A DNA stretch of 64,000 nt from an uncultured Lutibacter sp. (GCF_947493565.1 NZ_CANLRG010000004.1:62001-126000), one strand, 5' to 3'. Positions 28,414 to 38,946 are shown, counted from the first letter of the stretch. The notes: generated by a model from the letters alone, not told the origin. Made by a program: numbers and translations.

Positions 28414-28446
28414 AAAAAAGGCTGCTGTATAGCAGCCTTTTATTTT
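28414..28446 (+). terminator. mdh terminator
   Basis: Stem AAAAAGGCTGCT / AGCAGCCTTTT with loop GTAT and a T-rich tail, just after mdh. Confidence 0.9.
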
Positions 28447-28456
28447 AATAAATAAT

Positions 28457-28490
28457 AAAGGTCTTGTTAAAAATAAATAACAAGACCTTA
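28457..28490 (-). terminator. Hairpin downstream of fhs
   Basis: Perfect 12-bp stem AAGGTCTTGTTA (28458-28469) with TAACAAGACCTT (28478-28489), 30 bases past the fhs stop; in the minus direction a T-rich stretch follows. Confidence 0.7.
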
Positions 28491-28519
28491 AATTAAAGTT
28501 TGGTTAGATTCTATTTGTT

Positions 28520-30196
28520 TTAAGACAACCCTGAAATAACACCTTCATTATCAATTGTCATATTTTCAGATGCTGGTGTACCAGGTAATCCTGGCATACG
28601 CATCATTTGTCCTAAAATAGGAATAATAAATTTAGCCCCTGCGGCAATTTCTATTTCACGAACAGTAACTGTAAAATTTTCAGGTCTTCCTACTAAATTT
28701 TCGTTATCAGAAAAAGATTTTTGAGTTTTAGCCATACAAATAGCAAAATCATTAAAACCTAAACGGTCAATTCGTTTTAAATTTAATTTTGCTTTTTTGT
28801 CAAAGTCTACAGCGGTTGCGCCATAAATTTCTTTAGCAATTTTTTCTATTTTTTCTTTAACTGGAGAATTCCAGTCGTACAAAGGTTCAAAATTAGATTT
28901 ATTAGAATCCACTACTTTTACTACGGCTTCTGCTAATTTTTTGGTGCCGTTTCCACCTTTTGCCCATCCGTCTGAAACAACAGCTTGTACACCTAAAGCC
29001 GCGCATTTTTCAATAATAAAATCAATCTCTTCATACGAATCATTTGAAAAAGTATTAATTGCTACAACTGGCTCAATTTTAAATTTTCTAATATTTTCTA
29101 TATGCTTTTCTAAATTACAAAAACCATTTTGAACGAATTCTAAATTTGGAATATTGTATTCATCTTTTTGTGCACCTCCATGATGACGAAGCGCTCTAAT
29201 AGTAGCTACTAACACCACAGCTTTTGGGCTCAGCTCTCCTGAAACACATTTAATGTTTAAAAACTTTTCAGCACCTAAGTCTGCTCCAAAACCAGCTTCA
29301 GTTACCACATAATTTGACAATGACAATCCCATTTTAGTAGCAATAATTGTATTTGTTCCTTGAGCAATATTTGCAAATGGTCCACCATGAATAATTGCTG
29401 GATTTTTTTCTAAGGTTTGAACTAAATTAGGCTTTAAGGCATACTTTAATAAAATTGCCATTGCATTTTCTGCCTTTAAATCACGAGCAAAAATTGGCTT
29501 TTTATCAAAAGTAAAACCAATAAAAATATCTCCTAACCTCTTTTTTAAATCTTCAAAATCAGTAGCCATACAAAGTATTGCCATAACCTCAGAGGCCGGT
29601 GTAATATTAAAACCATCTTCTCTTGGAATACCATTTGCAGTTCCTCCTAGCCCTATAATAATATTTCTTAAGGATCTGTCATTCATATCAATAACACGCT
29701 TCCATAAAATAGTTCTTGGATCTAAATTAAAACTACAACATTTACTTTGTAGGTTATTATCAATTAAAGCCGATAATAAATTATTAGCTTTTTCAACCGC
29801 ATTAAAATCACCGGTAAAATGCAAGTTTATATCTTCCATAGGCACTACTTGAGAATAGCCTCCTCCTGCAGCTCCTCCTTTGATACCAAAAACAGGACCC
29901 AAAGATGGCTCTCTTAAAACAACTGTAGCTTGCTTACCTATTTTATTTAAACCTTCAGTTAAGCCAATTGATACTGTAGTTTTTCCTTCACCCGCAGGTG
30001 TTGGGGTAATTGCAGTAACTAAAATTAAGTTGTTTTGCTTAATTTTTTCTTCGTCTATAAATGATAAAGGAAGTTTTGCTTTGTATTTTCCAAACATCTC
30101 TATATCGTCTTCTTCTATACCAAGTTTGGCTGCTATTTCTCTAATATGTACAATATTGTTATTTTGAGCAATTTCTATATCTGATAAGTATTTCAT
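28520..30196 (-). CDS. fhs: Formate-tetrahydrofolate ligase
   Basis: Makes 10-formyl-THF from formate, THF and ATP, feeding one-carbon metabolism and purine synthesis. I start at the ATG at 30196 (MKYLSDIEIAQNNN) because the longer frame adds a non-conserved MNFIYLFLKFKN stretch in the spacer. 558 residues; P-loop TPTPAGEGKTTVSIGL near residue 65; GPVFGIKGGAAGGGYSQVVPMEDINLHFTGD; C-terminal GQMMRMPGLP. Full length, no breaks. Confidence 0.95.
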   Translation of the reverse strand: MKYLSDIEIAQNNNIVHIREIAAKLGIEEDDIEMFGKYKAKLPLSFIDEEKIKQNNLILVTAITPTPAGEGKTTVSIGLTEGLNKIGKQATVVLREPSLGPVFGIKGGAAGGGYSQVVPMEDINLHFTGDFNAVEKANNLLSALIDNNLQSKCCSFNLDPRTILWKRVIDMNDRSLRNIIIGLGGTANGIPREDGFNITPASEVMAILCMATDFEDLKKRLGDIFIGFTFDKKPIFARDLKAENAMAILLKYALKPNLVQTLEKNPAIIHGGPFANIAQGTNTIIATKMGLSLSNYVVTEAGFGADLGAEKFLNIKCVSGELSPKAVVLVATIRALRHHGGAQKDEYNIPNLEFVQNGFCNLEKHIENIRKFKIEPVVAINTFSNDSYEEIDFIIEKCAALGVQAVVSDGWAKGGNGTKKLAEAVVKVVDSNKSNFEPLYDWNSPVKEKIEKIAKEIYGATAVDFDKKAKLNLKRIDRLGFNDFAICMAKTQKSFSDNENLVGRPENFTVTVREIEIAAGAKFIIPILGQMMRMPGLPGTPASENMTIDNEGVISGLS

Positions 30197-30293
30197 ATTT
30201 TTAAATTTGAGAAACAAATATATAAAATTCATTATTGAGAATAAGTATAAATTTAAATCTCAAGTTGATTAATTACAAAAAGCCAAAAAAGAA

Positions 30294-30324
30294 TTGTCAG
30301 TTCCTATTTGAAATTATATATTTG
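30294..30324 (+). promoter_or_regulatory. secDF promoter
   Basis: TTG (30294-30296), 20-base spacer, TATATTTG (30317-30324); predicted start near 30328, leader about 38 nt. Confidence 0.6.
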
Positions 30325-30365
30325 CACGTTTATTACAAATGAATTATATATCAAATTAATTTAAA

Positions 30366-33359
30366 ATGCAAAACAAAGGACTTATAAAGTTATTCGCTAT
30401 TCTATTCGGATTAGTAAGTTTATACCAATTATCATTTACTTGGTTTACAAATGGTGTTGAAGATAAAGCAAAAATGTATGCAGAAGCCAGATCGAACGAT
30501 GGAAGAGAAATGGCTGATTTAGAAAGAGTTTATTTAGACTCTGTTGCAAACCAACCAATTATTGATTTAGGTTTTGCAAAATTTAGCTACAATGACATTA
30601 AAGATAAAGAACTTAACTTAGGTTTAGATTTAAAAGGTGGTATTAATGCAATTTTACAGGTTTCTGTAAAAGATATTTTAATTGGACTATCGAATGAATC
30701 AAAAAATCCAACTTTTAATGAAGCTTTAGCAAAAGCTACTGAAGCTCAAAAAAAGAGTGATGACACTTTTTTAAATTTATTTTTTAATGAATTTGAAAAA
30801 TTAAGTAATGGTGAAGTAAAATTAAGCGATCCAAGTATTTTTGGAAATAAGTCTTTACGTGAAAAAATTAACTTCAACCTAACTGATGAGGAAGTAATGC
30901 CTATCATTGAAAATGAAGTGACAGGTTCTGTAAATACCGCCTTTGAAGTTTTAAGAAGTCGTATTGATAAATTTGGAGTTACACAACCTAACATTCAAAG
31001 AATTGGAAAATCAGGTCGTATATTAATCGAATTACCTGGAGCCAAAGATATAGACCGTGTAAAAAAATTATTACAAAGTACTGCTGAATTACAATTTTGG
31101 GAAGTTTACTCTAACCAAGAAACTGCTAATTTCTTTTTTCAAGCAAATTCTGTAATTGAAAACTTATTAAAAAATGAAGCTGATAAAAAAGAAACAGCTG
31201 CTGATAAAGAAGATAATTTAGATGATTTATTAGGAGAAGTTTCTGATTCTATAGCAACAAAACAAGTTAATAACTTATTTACAGTTTTAACGCCGAGTGT
31301 TCCTCAAAGTCAAAATCAAGTTTCTTCAGTAATTGCCACAGCAAAATTAGCTGATACTGCTAAGGTAAATTCTTATTTAGCAATGAGAGAGGTTAGAGCA
31401 TTATTAAGTAATGACATGAAGTATGCAAAATTCTTATGGGACTCTAAATCATTTACTGCAAAAACTAATACCGGTGAAAATACTGAATTAATTTACTTGT
31501 ACGGTATTAAATCTAACCGTGAAGATGTTGCTCCTATTGAAGGTGATGTTATTGAAGACGCTAGTCAGGAATACGGTCAAACTGGTAAACCAGAAGTAAG
31601 TATGACCATGAATGCTACAGGAACTAGACAATGGGCTAAAATGACTACCGAAAATGTAGGTAAATTTGTAGCTGTAGTTTTAGATGATTATGTACATACT
31701 GCGCCATCTGTAAATGTTGCAATTACTACGGGTAGAACTTCAATCTCTGGTGGAAGTATGACTGTTAGTGAAGCACAAGATATTGCAAACGTATTAAAAG
31801 CTGGTAAACTTCCAGCAGCTGCTCATATTATTCAGTCTGAAGTTGTTGGTCCTTCACTAGGTCAAAAAGCAATTGATAGTAGTATGAGTTCTTTTGCATT
31901 AGCATTATTATTAGTTCTTTTATGGATGATTTTTTACTACGGTAAAGCAGGTGCTTTTGCAGATATTGCTTTATTAGTAAACTTATTATTCATTTTTGGT
32001 ATTTTAACTGCGTTTGGAGCTGTACTTACCTTACCAGGTATTGCTGGTATCATACTAACAATTGGTATGTCAGTAGATGCTAACGTAATTATTTTTGAAA
32101 GAATTAAAGAAGAACTTAACAAAGGTAAAGGCTTAAAAGCTTCTATAAATCATGGATTTAGTTTTAAAGGAGCCTTATCTGCTATTATTGATGCTAACAT
32201 TACTACCATGTTAACAGGTATTATTTTATATGTATTTGGTACTGGGCCTGTAAAAGGTTTTGCATATACTTTAATGGTGGGTATCGTTACTTCTTTATTC
32301 ACAGCTATATTTATCACTAGATTATTAATTGATTGGTATGCTGCAAAAGGGAAGTTATTTACTTTCAACACTAGTATGACCAAAAACTTATTTGCAAATA
32401 TTGATGTAGAATTTTTGAAAAAACGTAAAATTGCTTACATCATCTCTGGAGCTGTTATTATTTTAGGTGTTGCTTCGTTAGTAACAAATGGCTTAAATTA
32501 TGGGGTTGATTTTGTTGGAGGTAGAACATACGTAGTTAAATTTGAGAATCCAACTAGTGCATCAGACGTAGCTAATACCTTGAAAGATGCTTTTGGAAGT
32601 GCTCCAGAAGTAAAAACTTATGGTGAAGCTAGTCAATTAAAAATAACAACCAAATATAAAATTGAAGAAGAAGGAAATCATATTGATGATGAAGTTCAAG
32701 ATTTATTATTTAAAGGGTTAACAAGTTATTTACCAGAAGGTTTAACAATGGATGAATTTAAACCTGGATTTGATGGTGATAAAAAAGCAGGAATAATGAG
32801 TTCAATAAAAGTTGAACCAACCATAGCCGATGATATTAAAACTGCTGCAGGATGGGCAATATTAGGTTCTCTACTTGTAGTATTCTTATACATTTTATTC
32901 AGATTTAGAAAATGGCAATATAGTTTAGGTGCTGTATTAGCAGTATTCCACGATGTATTAATTGTATTATCATTATTTTCAATATTCTATAAAATATTAC
33001 CTTTTGATATGGAAATTGGACAATCGTTTATTGCAGCAATATTAACTGTAGTAGGTTACTCATTGAATGATACGGTGGTAATTTTTGATAGAATTCGTGA
33101 ATTTGCTGGAATACATACTTCTTGGAAATTCTCTACAGTGGTAGACAAAGCACTAAGTAGTACTTTAGGTAGAACGATTAATACTTCTTTAACTACATTA
33201 GTAGTATTATTAGCCATCTTCTTATTTGGTGGAGATTCTATTAAAGGATTTATGTTTGCACTTATAGTTGGTGTAGTAGTTGGTACTTACTCATCCCTAT
33301 TTATTGCATCACCATTAATGTATGATGCTATCAATAAATTAGATAAAAAGAAAAAATAA
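30366..33359 (+). CDS. secDF: Protein translocase SecDF fusion
   Basis: Uses the proton gradient to help pull secreted proteins through SecYEG. 997 residues: SecD half with an N-terminal helix, the conserved LNLGLDLKGGINAILQV, large periplasmic P1 domain (with a charged low-complexity insert near 275-300), and helices with TIGMSVDANVIIFERIKEEL; then SecF half beginning near residue 680 (FLKKRKIAYIISG, LNYGVDFVGGRTYVVKF, VVGYSLNDTVVIFDRIRE). The fused form is standard in Bacteroidota. Ends at a strong terminator. Confidence 0.96.
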   Translation: MQNKGLIKLFAILFGLVSLYQLSFTWFTNGVEDKAKMYAEARSNDGREMADLERVYLDSVANQPIIDLGFAKFSYNDIKDKELNLGLDLKGGINAILQVSVKDILIGLSNESKNPTFNEALAKATEAQKKSDDTFLNLFFNEFEKLSNGEVKLSDPSIFGNKSLREKINFNLTDEEVMPIIENEVTGSVNTAFEVLRSRIDKFGVTQPNIQRIGKSGRILIELPGAKDIDRVKKLLQSTAELQFWEVYSNQETANFFFQANSVIENLLKNEADKKETAADKEDNLDDLLGEVSDSIATKQVNNLFTVLTPSVPQSQNQVSSVIATAKLADTAKVNSYLAMREVRALLSNDMKYAKFLWDSKSFTAKTNTGENTELIYLYGIKSNREDVAPIEGDVIEDASQEYGQTGKPEVSMTMNATGTRQWAKMTTENVGKFVAVVLDDYVHTAPSVNVAITTGRTSISGGSMTVSEAQDIANVLKAGKLPAAAHIIQSEVVGPSLGQKAIDSSMSSFALALLLVLLWMIFYYGKAGAFADIALLVNLLFIFGILTAFGAVLTLPGIAGIILTIGMSVDANVIIFERIKEELNKGKGLKASINHGFSFKGALSAIIDANITTMLTGIILYVFGTGPVKGFAYTLMVGIVTSLFTAIFITRLLIDWYAAKGKLFTFNTSMTKNLFANIDVEFLKKRKIAYIISGAVIILGVASLVTNGLNYGVDFVGGRTYVVKFENPTSASDVANTLKDAFGSAPEVKTYGEASQLKITTKYKIEEEGNHIDDEVQDLLFKGLTSYLPEGLTMDEFKPGFDGDKKAGIMSSIKVEPTIADDIKTAAGWAILGSLLVVFLYILFRFRKWQYSLGAVLAVFHDVLIVLSLFSIFYKILPFDMEIGQSFIAAILTVVGYSLNDTVVIFDRIREFAGIHTSWKFSTVVDKALSSTLGRTINTSLTTLVVLLAIFLFGGDSIKGFMFALIVGVVVGTYSSLFIASPLMYDAINKLDKKKK

Positions 33360-33382
33360 GCTATTTTTAAAACACATATAGC

Positions 33383-33414
33383 AAAAACCGTTTTGAGAGG
33401 TCAAAACGGTTTTT
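33383..33414 (+). terminator. secDF terminator
   Basis: Perfect 14-bp stem (33383-33396 with 33401-33414) around GAGG, ending in five T. Confidence 0.9.
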
Positions 33415-33493
33415 GTATTTCAAATTAGCAAATATCTTTGAAATAAAAACCATTCTTATTTTTTGATTATTAAATTTGTAACAAAGTTGAATA

Positions 33494-34609
33494 ATGAGCA
33501 TTATTAAATTACACGATAAATATTTTAAAAAATATATATCTGAAGAACAGATTGAAGAAGCAATACAAAGTTTAGTAAAACAAGTAACTAACGACTGTCA
33601 AAATGAAACTCCAATTTTTATTGGAATTTTAAATGGATGTTTTATGTTTGTTGCAGATTTTGTAAGAAAATATAATGGTAATTGTGAAGTTTCTTTTGTA
33701 AAACTTGCTTCGTATGAAGGCACTAATTCAACTGGAAAAATTAAACAACTTGTTGGTTTAAATCAAAATCTTGAAGGTAGAACTGTCGTAATTTTAGAAG
33801 ACATTATTGATACTGGAAATACACTCCAAGAAATATATGATATTTTTAGAAACAAAAAGTTAAAACAACTTAAAGTAGCTACGCTGTTCTTTAAACCAGA
33901 TGTATTTAAAAAAGAATTACCTATAAATTATATTGGGTTGCCAATCCCAGACAAATTTATTGTAGGATATGGATTAGATTATGATAATTTAGGAAGAAAT
34001 TTGGCTGATATTTACCAACTAACTAAAAAACCAACAATGAAAAATATTGTTTTATTTGGACCTCCTGGTGCAGGAAAAGGCACGCAAGCAACCATCTTAA
34101 AAGAAAAATATGAACTTGTTCATATATCAACAGGAGATGTTTTTAGATATAATATTAAAAATGAAACCGAACTTGGTATCCTAGCAAAATCGTATATGGA
34201 TGATGGAGATTTAGTTCCCGACAATGTAACTATTGAAATGTTAAAATCTGAAGTGGAAAAACATCCTGAAGCAAAAGGATTTATCTTTGATGGATTCCCA
34301 AGAACCGAGTCTCAAGCAAAAGCATTAGACGAGTTTCTAAGTGATAAAGGAGAATCTATAAGCGGTATGGTAGCTTTAGAAGTTCCTGAAGATTTATTAG
34401 TTCAACGTATTTTAGGAAGAGGTAAAACAAGTGGTAGATCAGATGATACTGATGAAACCAAAATTCGTCACAGATTTCAAGAATATCATAACAAAACAGC
34501 TATTTTAAAAGATTATTATCAAGCTCAAAACAAATACTTTGGTATCAATGGTGTTGGTGAAATTAATGAAATCACAAACCGTTTAAGTAACGTTTTAGAT
34601 ACGCTTTAA
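33494..34609 (+). CDS. Hypoxanthine phosphoribosyltransferase-adenylate kinase fusion
   Basis: 371 residues in one frame. Residues 1 to about 178 are a type I PRTase with the PRPP loop VVILEDIIDTGNTL (98-111), which would salvage hypoxanthine/guanine to IMP/GMP. From Met182 a complete adenylate kinase follows: P-loop GPPGAGKGT (189-197), HISTGDVFR, GFIFDGFPRTESQA, and a short LID (GRGKTSGRSDDTDETKIRHR) without zinc Cys. Both halves keep their active-site motifs, so both activities are likely. An internal start at Met182 could yield free Adk. obg follows after 42 bases. Confidence 0.93.
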   Translation: MSIIKLHDKYFKKYISEEQIEEAIQSLVKQVTNDCQNETPIFIGILNGCFMFVADFVRKYNGNCEVSFVKLASYEGTNSTGKIKQLVGLNQNLEGRTVVILEDIIDTGNTLQEIYDIFRNKKLKQLKVATLFFKPDVFKKELPINYIGLPIPDKFIVGYGLDYDNLGRNLADIYQLTKKPTMKNIVLFGPPGAGKGTQATILKEKYELVHISTGDVFRYNIKNETELGILAKSYMDDGDLVPDNVTIEMLKSEVEKHPEAKGFIFDGFPRTESQAKALDEFLSDKGESISGMVALEVPEDLLVQRILGRGKTSGRSDDTDETKIRHRFQEYHNKTAILKDYYQAQNKYFGINGVGEINEITNRLSNVLDTL

Positions 34610-34651
34610 TTGAAACCTTAAAAAAACATCAACAATTAAAAAAAGAAAATA

Positions 34652-35644
34652 ATGACTGAAGGGAATTTTGTTGACTACATAAAAATATATGCTTCATCTG
34701 GTAAAGGAGGTAGAGGCTCTGCGCACTTGCATAGAGAAAAGTATATTGCTAAAGGTGGTCCTGATGGTGGAGATGGTGGTCGTGGAGGTCATGTAATTCT
34801 TCGTGGAAATAAAAACATGTGGACACTGTTCCCCCTTAAATTTAAAAGGCATTTTAAAGCTGAACATGGTGGTGATGGAAGTAAACAAAGAAGTACTGGA
34901 AAAGATGGGCAAGATGTTTACATTGATGTTCCTTTAGGTACCATTGTTAGAGATGGTGAAACACAAGAAATTCTTTTTGAAATTACTACTGAAAATACGC
35001 AACAAATTCTATTAGAAGGTGGTATGGGAGGTTTAGGTAACTGGAATTTTAAATCTTCAACAAATCAAACTCCACGTTATGCACAACCTGGCATTGATGG
35101 TAAAGAAGGCTGGTTTCAATTAGAATTAAAAGTATTAGCTGATGTAGGTTTAGTTGGTTTTCCAAATGCAGGAAAATCTACCTTACTTTCTGTCTTAACA
35201 GCTGCGAAACCTAAAATAGCAGATTATGCATTTACTACACTAAAACCAAATTTAGGAATTGTTGAATATAGAGATTTTCAAACATTTGTTATTGCAGACA
35301 TACCTGGTATTATTGAAGGTGCAGCAGAAGGAAAAGGCTTGGGACATCGATTTTTACGTCATATAGAAAGAAATTCAACTTTGTTATTTTTAATTCCAGC
35401 AGATACTAATGATATTAAAAAAGAATATGAAATTCTTTTAAATGAGTTAAAAAAACACAACCCCGAGCTATTAGACAAAAATAGATTATTAGCTATTTCA
35501 AAATCTGATTTACTTGATGATGAACTAAAAGAAGAAATAAAAAAAGAGTTGCCTAAAGGAATTAAAACACTTTTTATCTCTTCCGTTGCTCAACAAGGTC
35601 TTGTAGCGTTAAAAGATACTCTTTGGCAAATGCTTAACAACTAA
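34652..35644 (+). CDS. obg: GTPase Obg/CgtA
   Basis: Ribosome-associated GTPase in 50S maturation. 330 residues: glycine-rich Obg fold ([18 protein letters not shown], about 1-158), then the G domain with [21 protein letters not shown] and the NKxD-like region SKSDLL. It lacks the C-terminal OCT extension, as is common in Bacteroidota. Probably cotranscribed with the HPRT-Adk fusion. Confidence 0.95.
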   Translation: MTEGNFVDYIKIYASSGKGGRGSAHLHREKYIAKGGPDGGDGGRGGHVILRGNKNMWTLFPLKFKRHFKAEHGGDGSKQRSTGKDGQDVYIDVPLGTIVRDGETQEILFEITTENTQQILLEGGMGGLGNWNFKSSTNQTPRYAQPGIDGKEGWFQLELKVLADVGLVGFPNAGKSTLLSVLTAAKPKIADYAFTTLKPNLGIVEYRDFQTFVIADIPGIIEGAAEGKGLGHRFLRHIERNSTLLFLIPADTNDIKKEYEILLNELKKHNPELLDKNRLLAISKSDLLDDELKEEIKKELPKGIKTLFISSVAQQGLVALKDTLWQMLNN

Positions 35645-35653
35645 TTTTTATAC

Positions 35654-36130
35654 CTAATTTTTTAAAATAATTGGTAGAATAAATTCTGTAGTAACTGGCA
35701 TATTCCTTTTTATAGCTGGTTGTAATGTTGGTAAATTTTCAACACTTACTTTTAAAATACTATCAAACTCCGGTAATAGTTGGCTAGTTTCTTCTGAAAT
35801 ATTGATATGAGAAAGACTCGTTTTTCCTAGTGCATTTACTTTTAATTTAACCAAAACAGTATCATTAACCATCTCTTTTGCATTTAGTTGATACTGTTTT
35901 AAAGAGCCATAAATGTGTTGTGCCATTTCTAATTGAAAACAAATTTGTTGTTTTTCTCTAGAAGGAATGTCTTTACACATAGGAAATAAAGGAAATGCAT
36001 CAACAGAGTTAAAATCAACAATGGTATCTACCTGTTGAATTAATACTCTATTTTTAGCTTGTTGTTCAAAAAAAGTACAAGAAACTAAAAATATTCCTAT
36101 AAACAATAACCTAAAAAAATGTTTCAACAT
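35654..36130 (-). CDS. Small lipoprotein with TonB-C-like domain
   Basis: 158 residues from the ATG at 36130 (MLKHFFRLLFIGIFLVSC, a lipoprotein signal with Cys18); the frame opens 11 codons further upstream but without a signal. The segment AFPLFPMCKDIPSREKQQICFQLEMAQHIYG and the following VLVKLKVNALGKTSLSHI resemble the Pro-x-x-Cys/Cys TonB C-terminal variant found in Bacteroidota, as in the M56 protein of the same operon. Last gene of the leftward blaI operon, 39 bases after the TPR gene. Role unknown. Confidence 0.7.
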   Translation of the reverse strand: MLKHFFRLLFIGIFLVSCTFFEQQAKNRVLIQQVDTIVDFNSVDAFPLFPMCKDIPSREKQQICFQLEMAQHIYGSLKQYQLNAKEMVNDTVLVKLKVNALGKTSLSHINISEETSQLLPEFDSILKVSVENLPTLQPAIKRNMPVTTEFILPIILKN

Positions 36131-36169
36131 TGGTTTTAAATTCACAATGTGAAAATACAACATTTTAGT

Positions 36170-37426
36170 TTAGTCAACAATTTCACCTTCAATAAAGTAT
36201 TGTTTTTTTATAACATCAATTCTTTGTTCTACAAATTCAGTCATTTTTGGATCTTTACTTTCAAAACGCGCTAAGTAATTTTTATAATGCTTAAGAGCTG
36301 TCTTTTTATCTTTATAATAAACATCAGATGTATTAGCAAGTTCAAACAATGCCTTATAATTATTATAATTATTTTGAAATGCTTTTTCAAAATTTATCAA
36401 AGCATTCTTTAAGTCATTTTCTTCTTTAAATATAACTGCTAGCAAAAAATGTTGTTTATCAATATCAGGTTTGGAATGAAAAATTGACATTGATGCATAC
36501 ATTTTAGCTTGTTTAGCATCGTTCTTTTCATAAGCTAAACTAGCCAATCTATATAGTATTTTAGGATTATTATATTCTATTTTCAAAGCTTTTTTAAAAC
36601 TAGCTTCCGCTAAATCAAACTTTTCTAAATTATAATAACACATTCCAAACATTTCATACGTATTTACAGACCTAAAATTTAAGCTATCTAATACCGTTAA
36701 GTAATTAATTGCTTCATCAAATTTTTTAGTAAAATATAATTCATTAGCTTTTAATTGAAGAAAGTTAAGATTAGTACTATCAATTTTTAATCCTTTATCA
36801 ATAAATAACATGGTAGAATCTTTAATTTTAAGTTTTTTAAAAAACTTAGCTAATTCATACATGCTTTTTATATGCAAAGTGTCTAAATTATAAGCATCTA
36901 AATAACTTTGCCCCATTTTAAATAGCTCGTTTTGTTTGGACAATGCTTCAGCTAATTGATATGGGTAATTTGGATTTAGCGAATCTTTCTTCTTCAAATA
37001 AATATATACTAGTGCTGCTTTTTTTGGTTTATTTAAGACTAAATACAACTTTCCTAAATTATTTAGAACTAATAAATTAGAAGAATCTTTTTTTATGATA
37101 TTTTCGTAAACTTCAATTGCTTTAGAGCTTAAACCAGCAGAATTATAAACCTGTCCCAATTTTATTTTTAAACTTTCACTATTATTAAAAGTAAGTGCTT
37201 TTTTATAGAGTTCTATAGCCTTTGTATCATTTCCAATAGTTTGGTTTATACTTGCTGCTTTTTCTAACAGTTCAAAAGTTTGGGGCTTGCTTTTAGTTAA
37301 CAGCTCTATGGCTAATTGATAATTTCCTTTTATTAATAAGCTATCTACAACTGTAAAAACCGAAGATTGCGCTTCGGTTTTTAAAACTACCAATAAAAAT
37401 AATAATGGTACTAAAATCTTTTTCAT
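36170..37426 (-). CDS. Secreted tetratricopeptide-repeat protein
   Basis: 418 residues with signal peptide (MKKILVPLLFLLVVLKTEAQ) followed by about ten TPR-type helix pairs to the end (for example NLLVLNNLGKLYLVLNKPKKAALVYIYL). TPRs act as protein-binding scaffolds; here probably periplasmic. It lies 11 bases after the M56-TonB gene and belongs to the same operon, so it may take part in envelope sensing. Confidence 0.8.
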   Translation of the reverse strand: MKKILVPLLFLLVVLKTEAQSSVFTVVDSLLIKGNYQLAIELLTKSKPQTFELLEKAASINQTIGNDTKAIELYKKALTFNNSESLKIKLGQVYNSAGLSSKAIEVYENIIKKDSSNLLVLNNLGKLYLVLNKPKKAALVYIYLKKKDSLNPNYPYQLAEALSKQNELFKMGQSYLDAYNLDTLHIKSMYELAKFFKKLKIKDSTMLFIDKGLKIDSTNLNFLQLKANELYFTKKFDEAINYLTVLDSLNFRSVNTYEMFGMCYYNLEKFDLAEASFKKALKIEYNNPKILYRLASLAYEKNDAKQAKMYASMSIFHSKPDIDKQHFLLAVIFKEENDLKNALINFEKAFQNNYNNYKALFELANTSDVYYKDKKTALKHYKNYLARFESKDPKMTEFVEQRIDVIKKQYFIEGEIVD

Positions 37427-37437
37427 AGAGATTATGA

Positions 37438-38946
37438 TTAATTAACCTTAAAAGCTATTGGTAAACTATATTTTACTCCAATACTTTTATTATTATAAGT
37501 ACCTGGTTTCATTTGTGGCAATAAATTTACAACCCTTTTAGCTTCATCAACTAATGCTTGATGTGGAGCTCTGGCTTTAACTTCTGCTATATTGCCTTCT
37601 TTATCAATTTTGAACATTACAAAAATCTTCTTAATACCTTCTGATAAACCTAACCCCTTTGCCAAAGATAAATTGAAATTTTTATTTACATGCTTTGTTA
37701 TTTTTTCTTGTAAACATTGTCTTAGTTCTTCTTCTGTTCCTTCACAACCTGGAAATACAGGCACATTTTGTACCACAGAAAATGGAACATCTTCTCCTTC
37801 TACATATTCCCAATTAGTTTTACGTTGCACAGCATTTTCATTAGTTTTAAAAAAATGAATACGTTCTCCATTTTCATCAATTACTACTAAAAAATCAAAA
37901 ATTGAATTTTCAATACTTTTAAACTTCGAGTGCATTTCTTGCTCCTTTTTAGTATACTCATCAAAAGGAATAATTTTACCTTTTAAATTTTTACCAACAA
38001 AAACTTTTCCTAACTCTAAATCCAAATATTTACCTTCAGTAACATCTTTATTATTATTTAAAACTTCTTCCATTTCTAATAACTCATCTTTTTCAGCATC
38101 TGAACAAGATGTATAAATTAGCATAGCAAATAGTAACGGAATAATTAATAAATACTTTAATTGTTTCATTTTTTGTGATTTTTCTTTAGCGATCATAACG
38201 ATTCTCTTTTTGATTAATGAATGTTTAAAAAATTGATTGACAAATGAAATATGTTCAACATTAAAAGTTTCTGATAATAACTTGTTGAAATATGTTTTTT
38301 TATCGGTTTCTTTTACTACCTCACTGTCAGAAATGTATTCATGTAAAAGCGTAATTCTATTTTGATATACATATATTATTGGATTAAACCAAAGCACAAT
38401 TTTTAGCAATTCAAATAGTAATAAGTCAACGGTGTGCTTTTCTCTACAATGAACTATTTCGTGTTTAATAATATCTAGCTCTTTGTTTTCTAAAAGATGT
38501 TTATTTATAAAAATATAGTTGAAAAATGAAAAAGCGGACTGCTTCTCATTCAGTATCACTAAATTATAATTTTCTCTTTTTATTACTTGGCTAGAAGCTA
38601 TTAGTTTACCAATTTTTAACAAACGAGTAAAAAATAAAATAGTAAAAACCGTGACCCCAATGTAAAAAGCTATGAGTATATAATTTACTGATGAATTATT
38701 TGTTACACTTTGTTCAATAACAATTTGTGGGTTTATAAATACCATTGGCAACTGTACAATATAGTCTTGAGGAATGGATTTTTGAATGCTTTGAAATTTT
38801 AAAAAAGGAATTAAAAAAGAGATTATTGGTGTTACTAATAAATACACTCTATTCCACTTAAAAAAGGTTTCTTTTTGCAAAAAGAAATCATAAACTGCCA
38901 AAAATAAGGCTTGAAAAAGTAGCACTTGAATTATATAATTTATCAT
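37438..38946 (-). CDS. BlaR1-like M56 metallopeptidase with TonB C-terminal domain
   Basis: 502 residues. N-terminal membrane helices (1-60 and about 87-110) frame an M56 peptidase with zinc motif HEIVH (162-166) and downstream DLLLFEL. A helix at about 262-285 precedes a periplasmic part ending in a TonB-like domain (VFPGCEGTEEELRQCLQEKITKHV then IKKIFVMFKIDKEGNI). In BlaR1/MecR1 the M56 domain cuts the cognate BlaI repressor after signal binding; here the penicillin-binding sensor is replaced by the TonB-like region, so the signal is probably not a beta-lactam. Overlaps blaI by 4 bases. Confidence 0.88.
   Translation of the reverse strand: MINYIIQVLLFQALFLAVYDFFLQKETFFKWNRVYLLVTPIISFLIPFLKFQSIQKSIPQDYIVQLPMVFINPQIVIEQSVTNNSSVNYILIAFYIGVTVFTILFFTRLLKIGKLIASSQVIKRENYNLVILNEKQSAFSFFNYIFINKHLLENKELDIIKHEIVHCREKHTVDLLLFELLKIVLWFNPIIYVYQNRITLLHEYISDSEVVKETDKKTYFNKLLSETFNVEHISFVNQFFKHSLIKKRIVMIAKEKSQKMKQLKYLLIIPLLFAMLIYTSCSDAEKDELLEMEEVLNNNKDVTEGKYLDLELGKVFVGKNLKGKIIPFDEYTKKEQEMHSKFKSIENSIFDFLVVIDENGERIHFFKTNENAVQRKTNWEYVEGEDVPFSVVQNVPVFPGCEGTEEELRQCLQEKITKHVNKNFNLSLAKGLGLSEGIKKIFVMFKIDKEGNIAEVKARAPHQALVDEAKRVVNLLPQMKPGTYNNKSIGVKYSLPIAFKVN

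Noticed and set aside
33494-34609. Frameshift artefact joining hpt and adk
   Set aside because: One uninterrupted frame with a short plausible linker; both domains complete and in phase.
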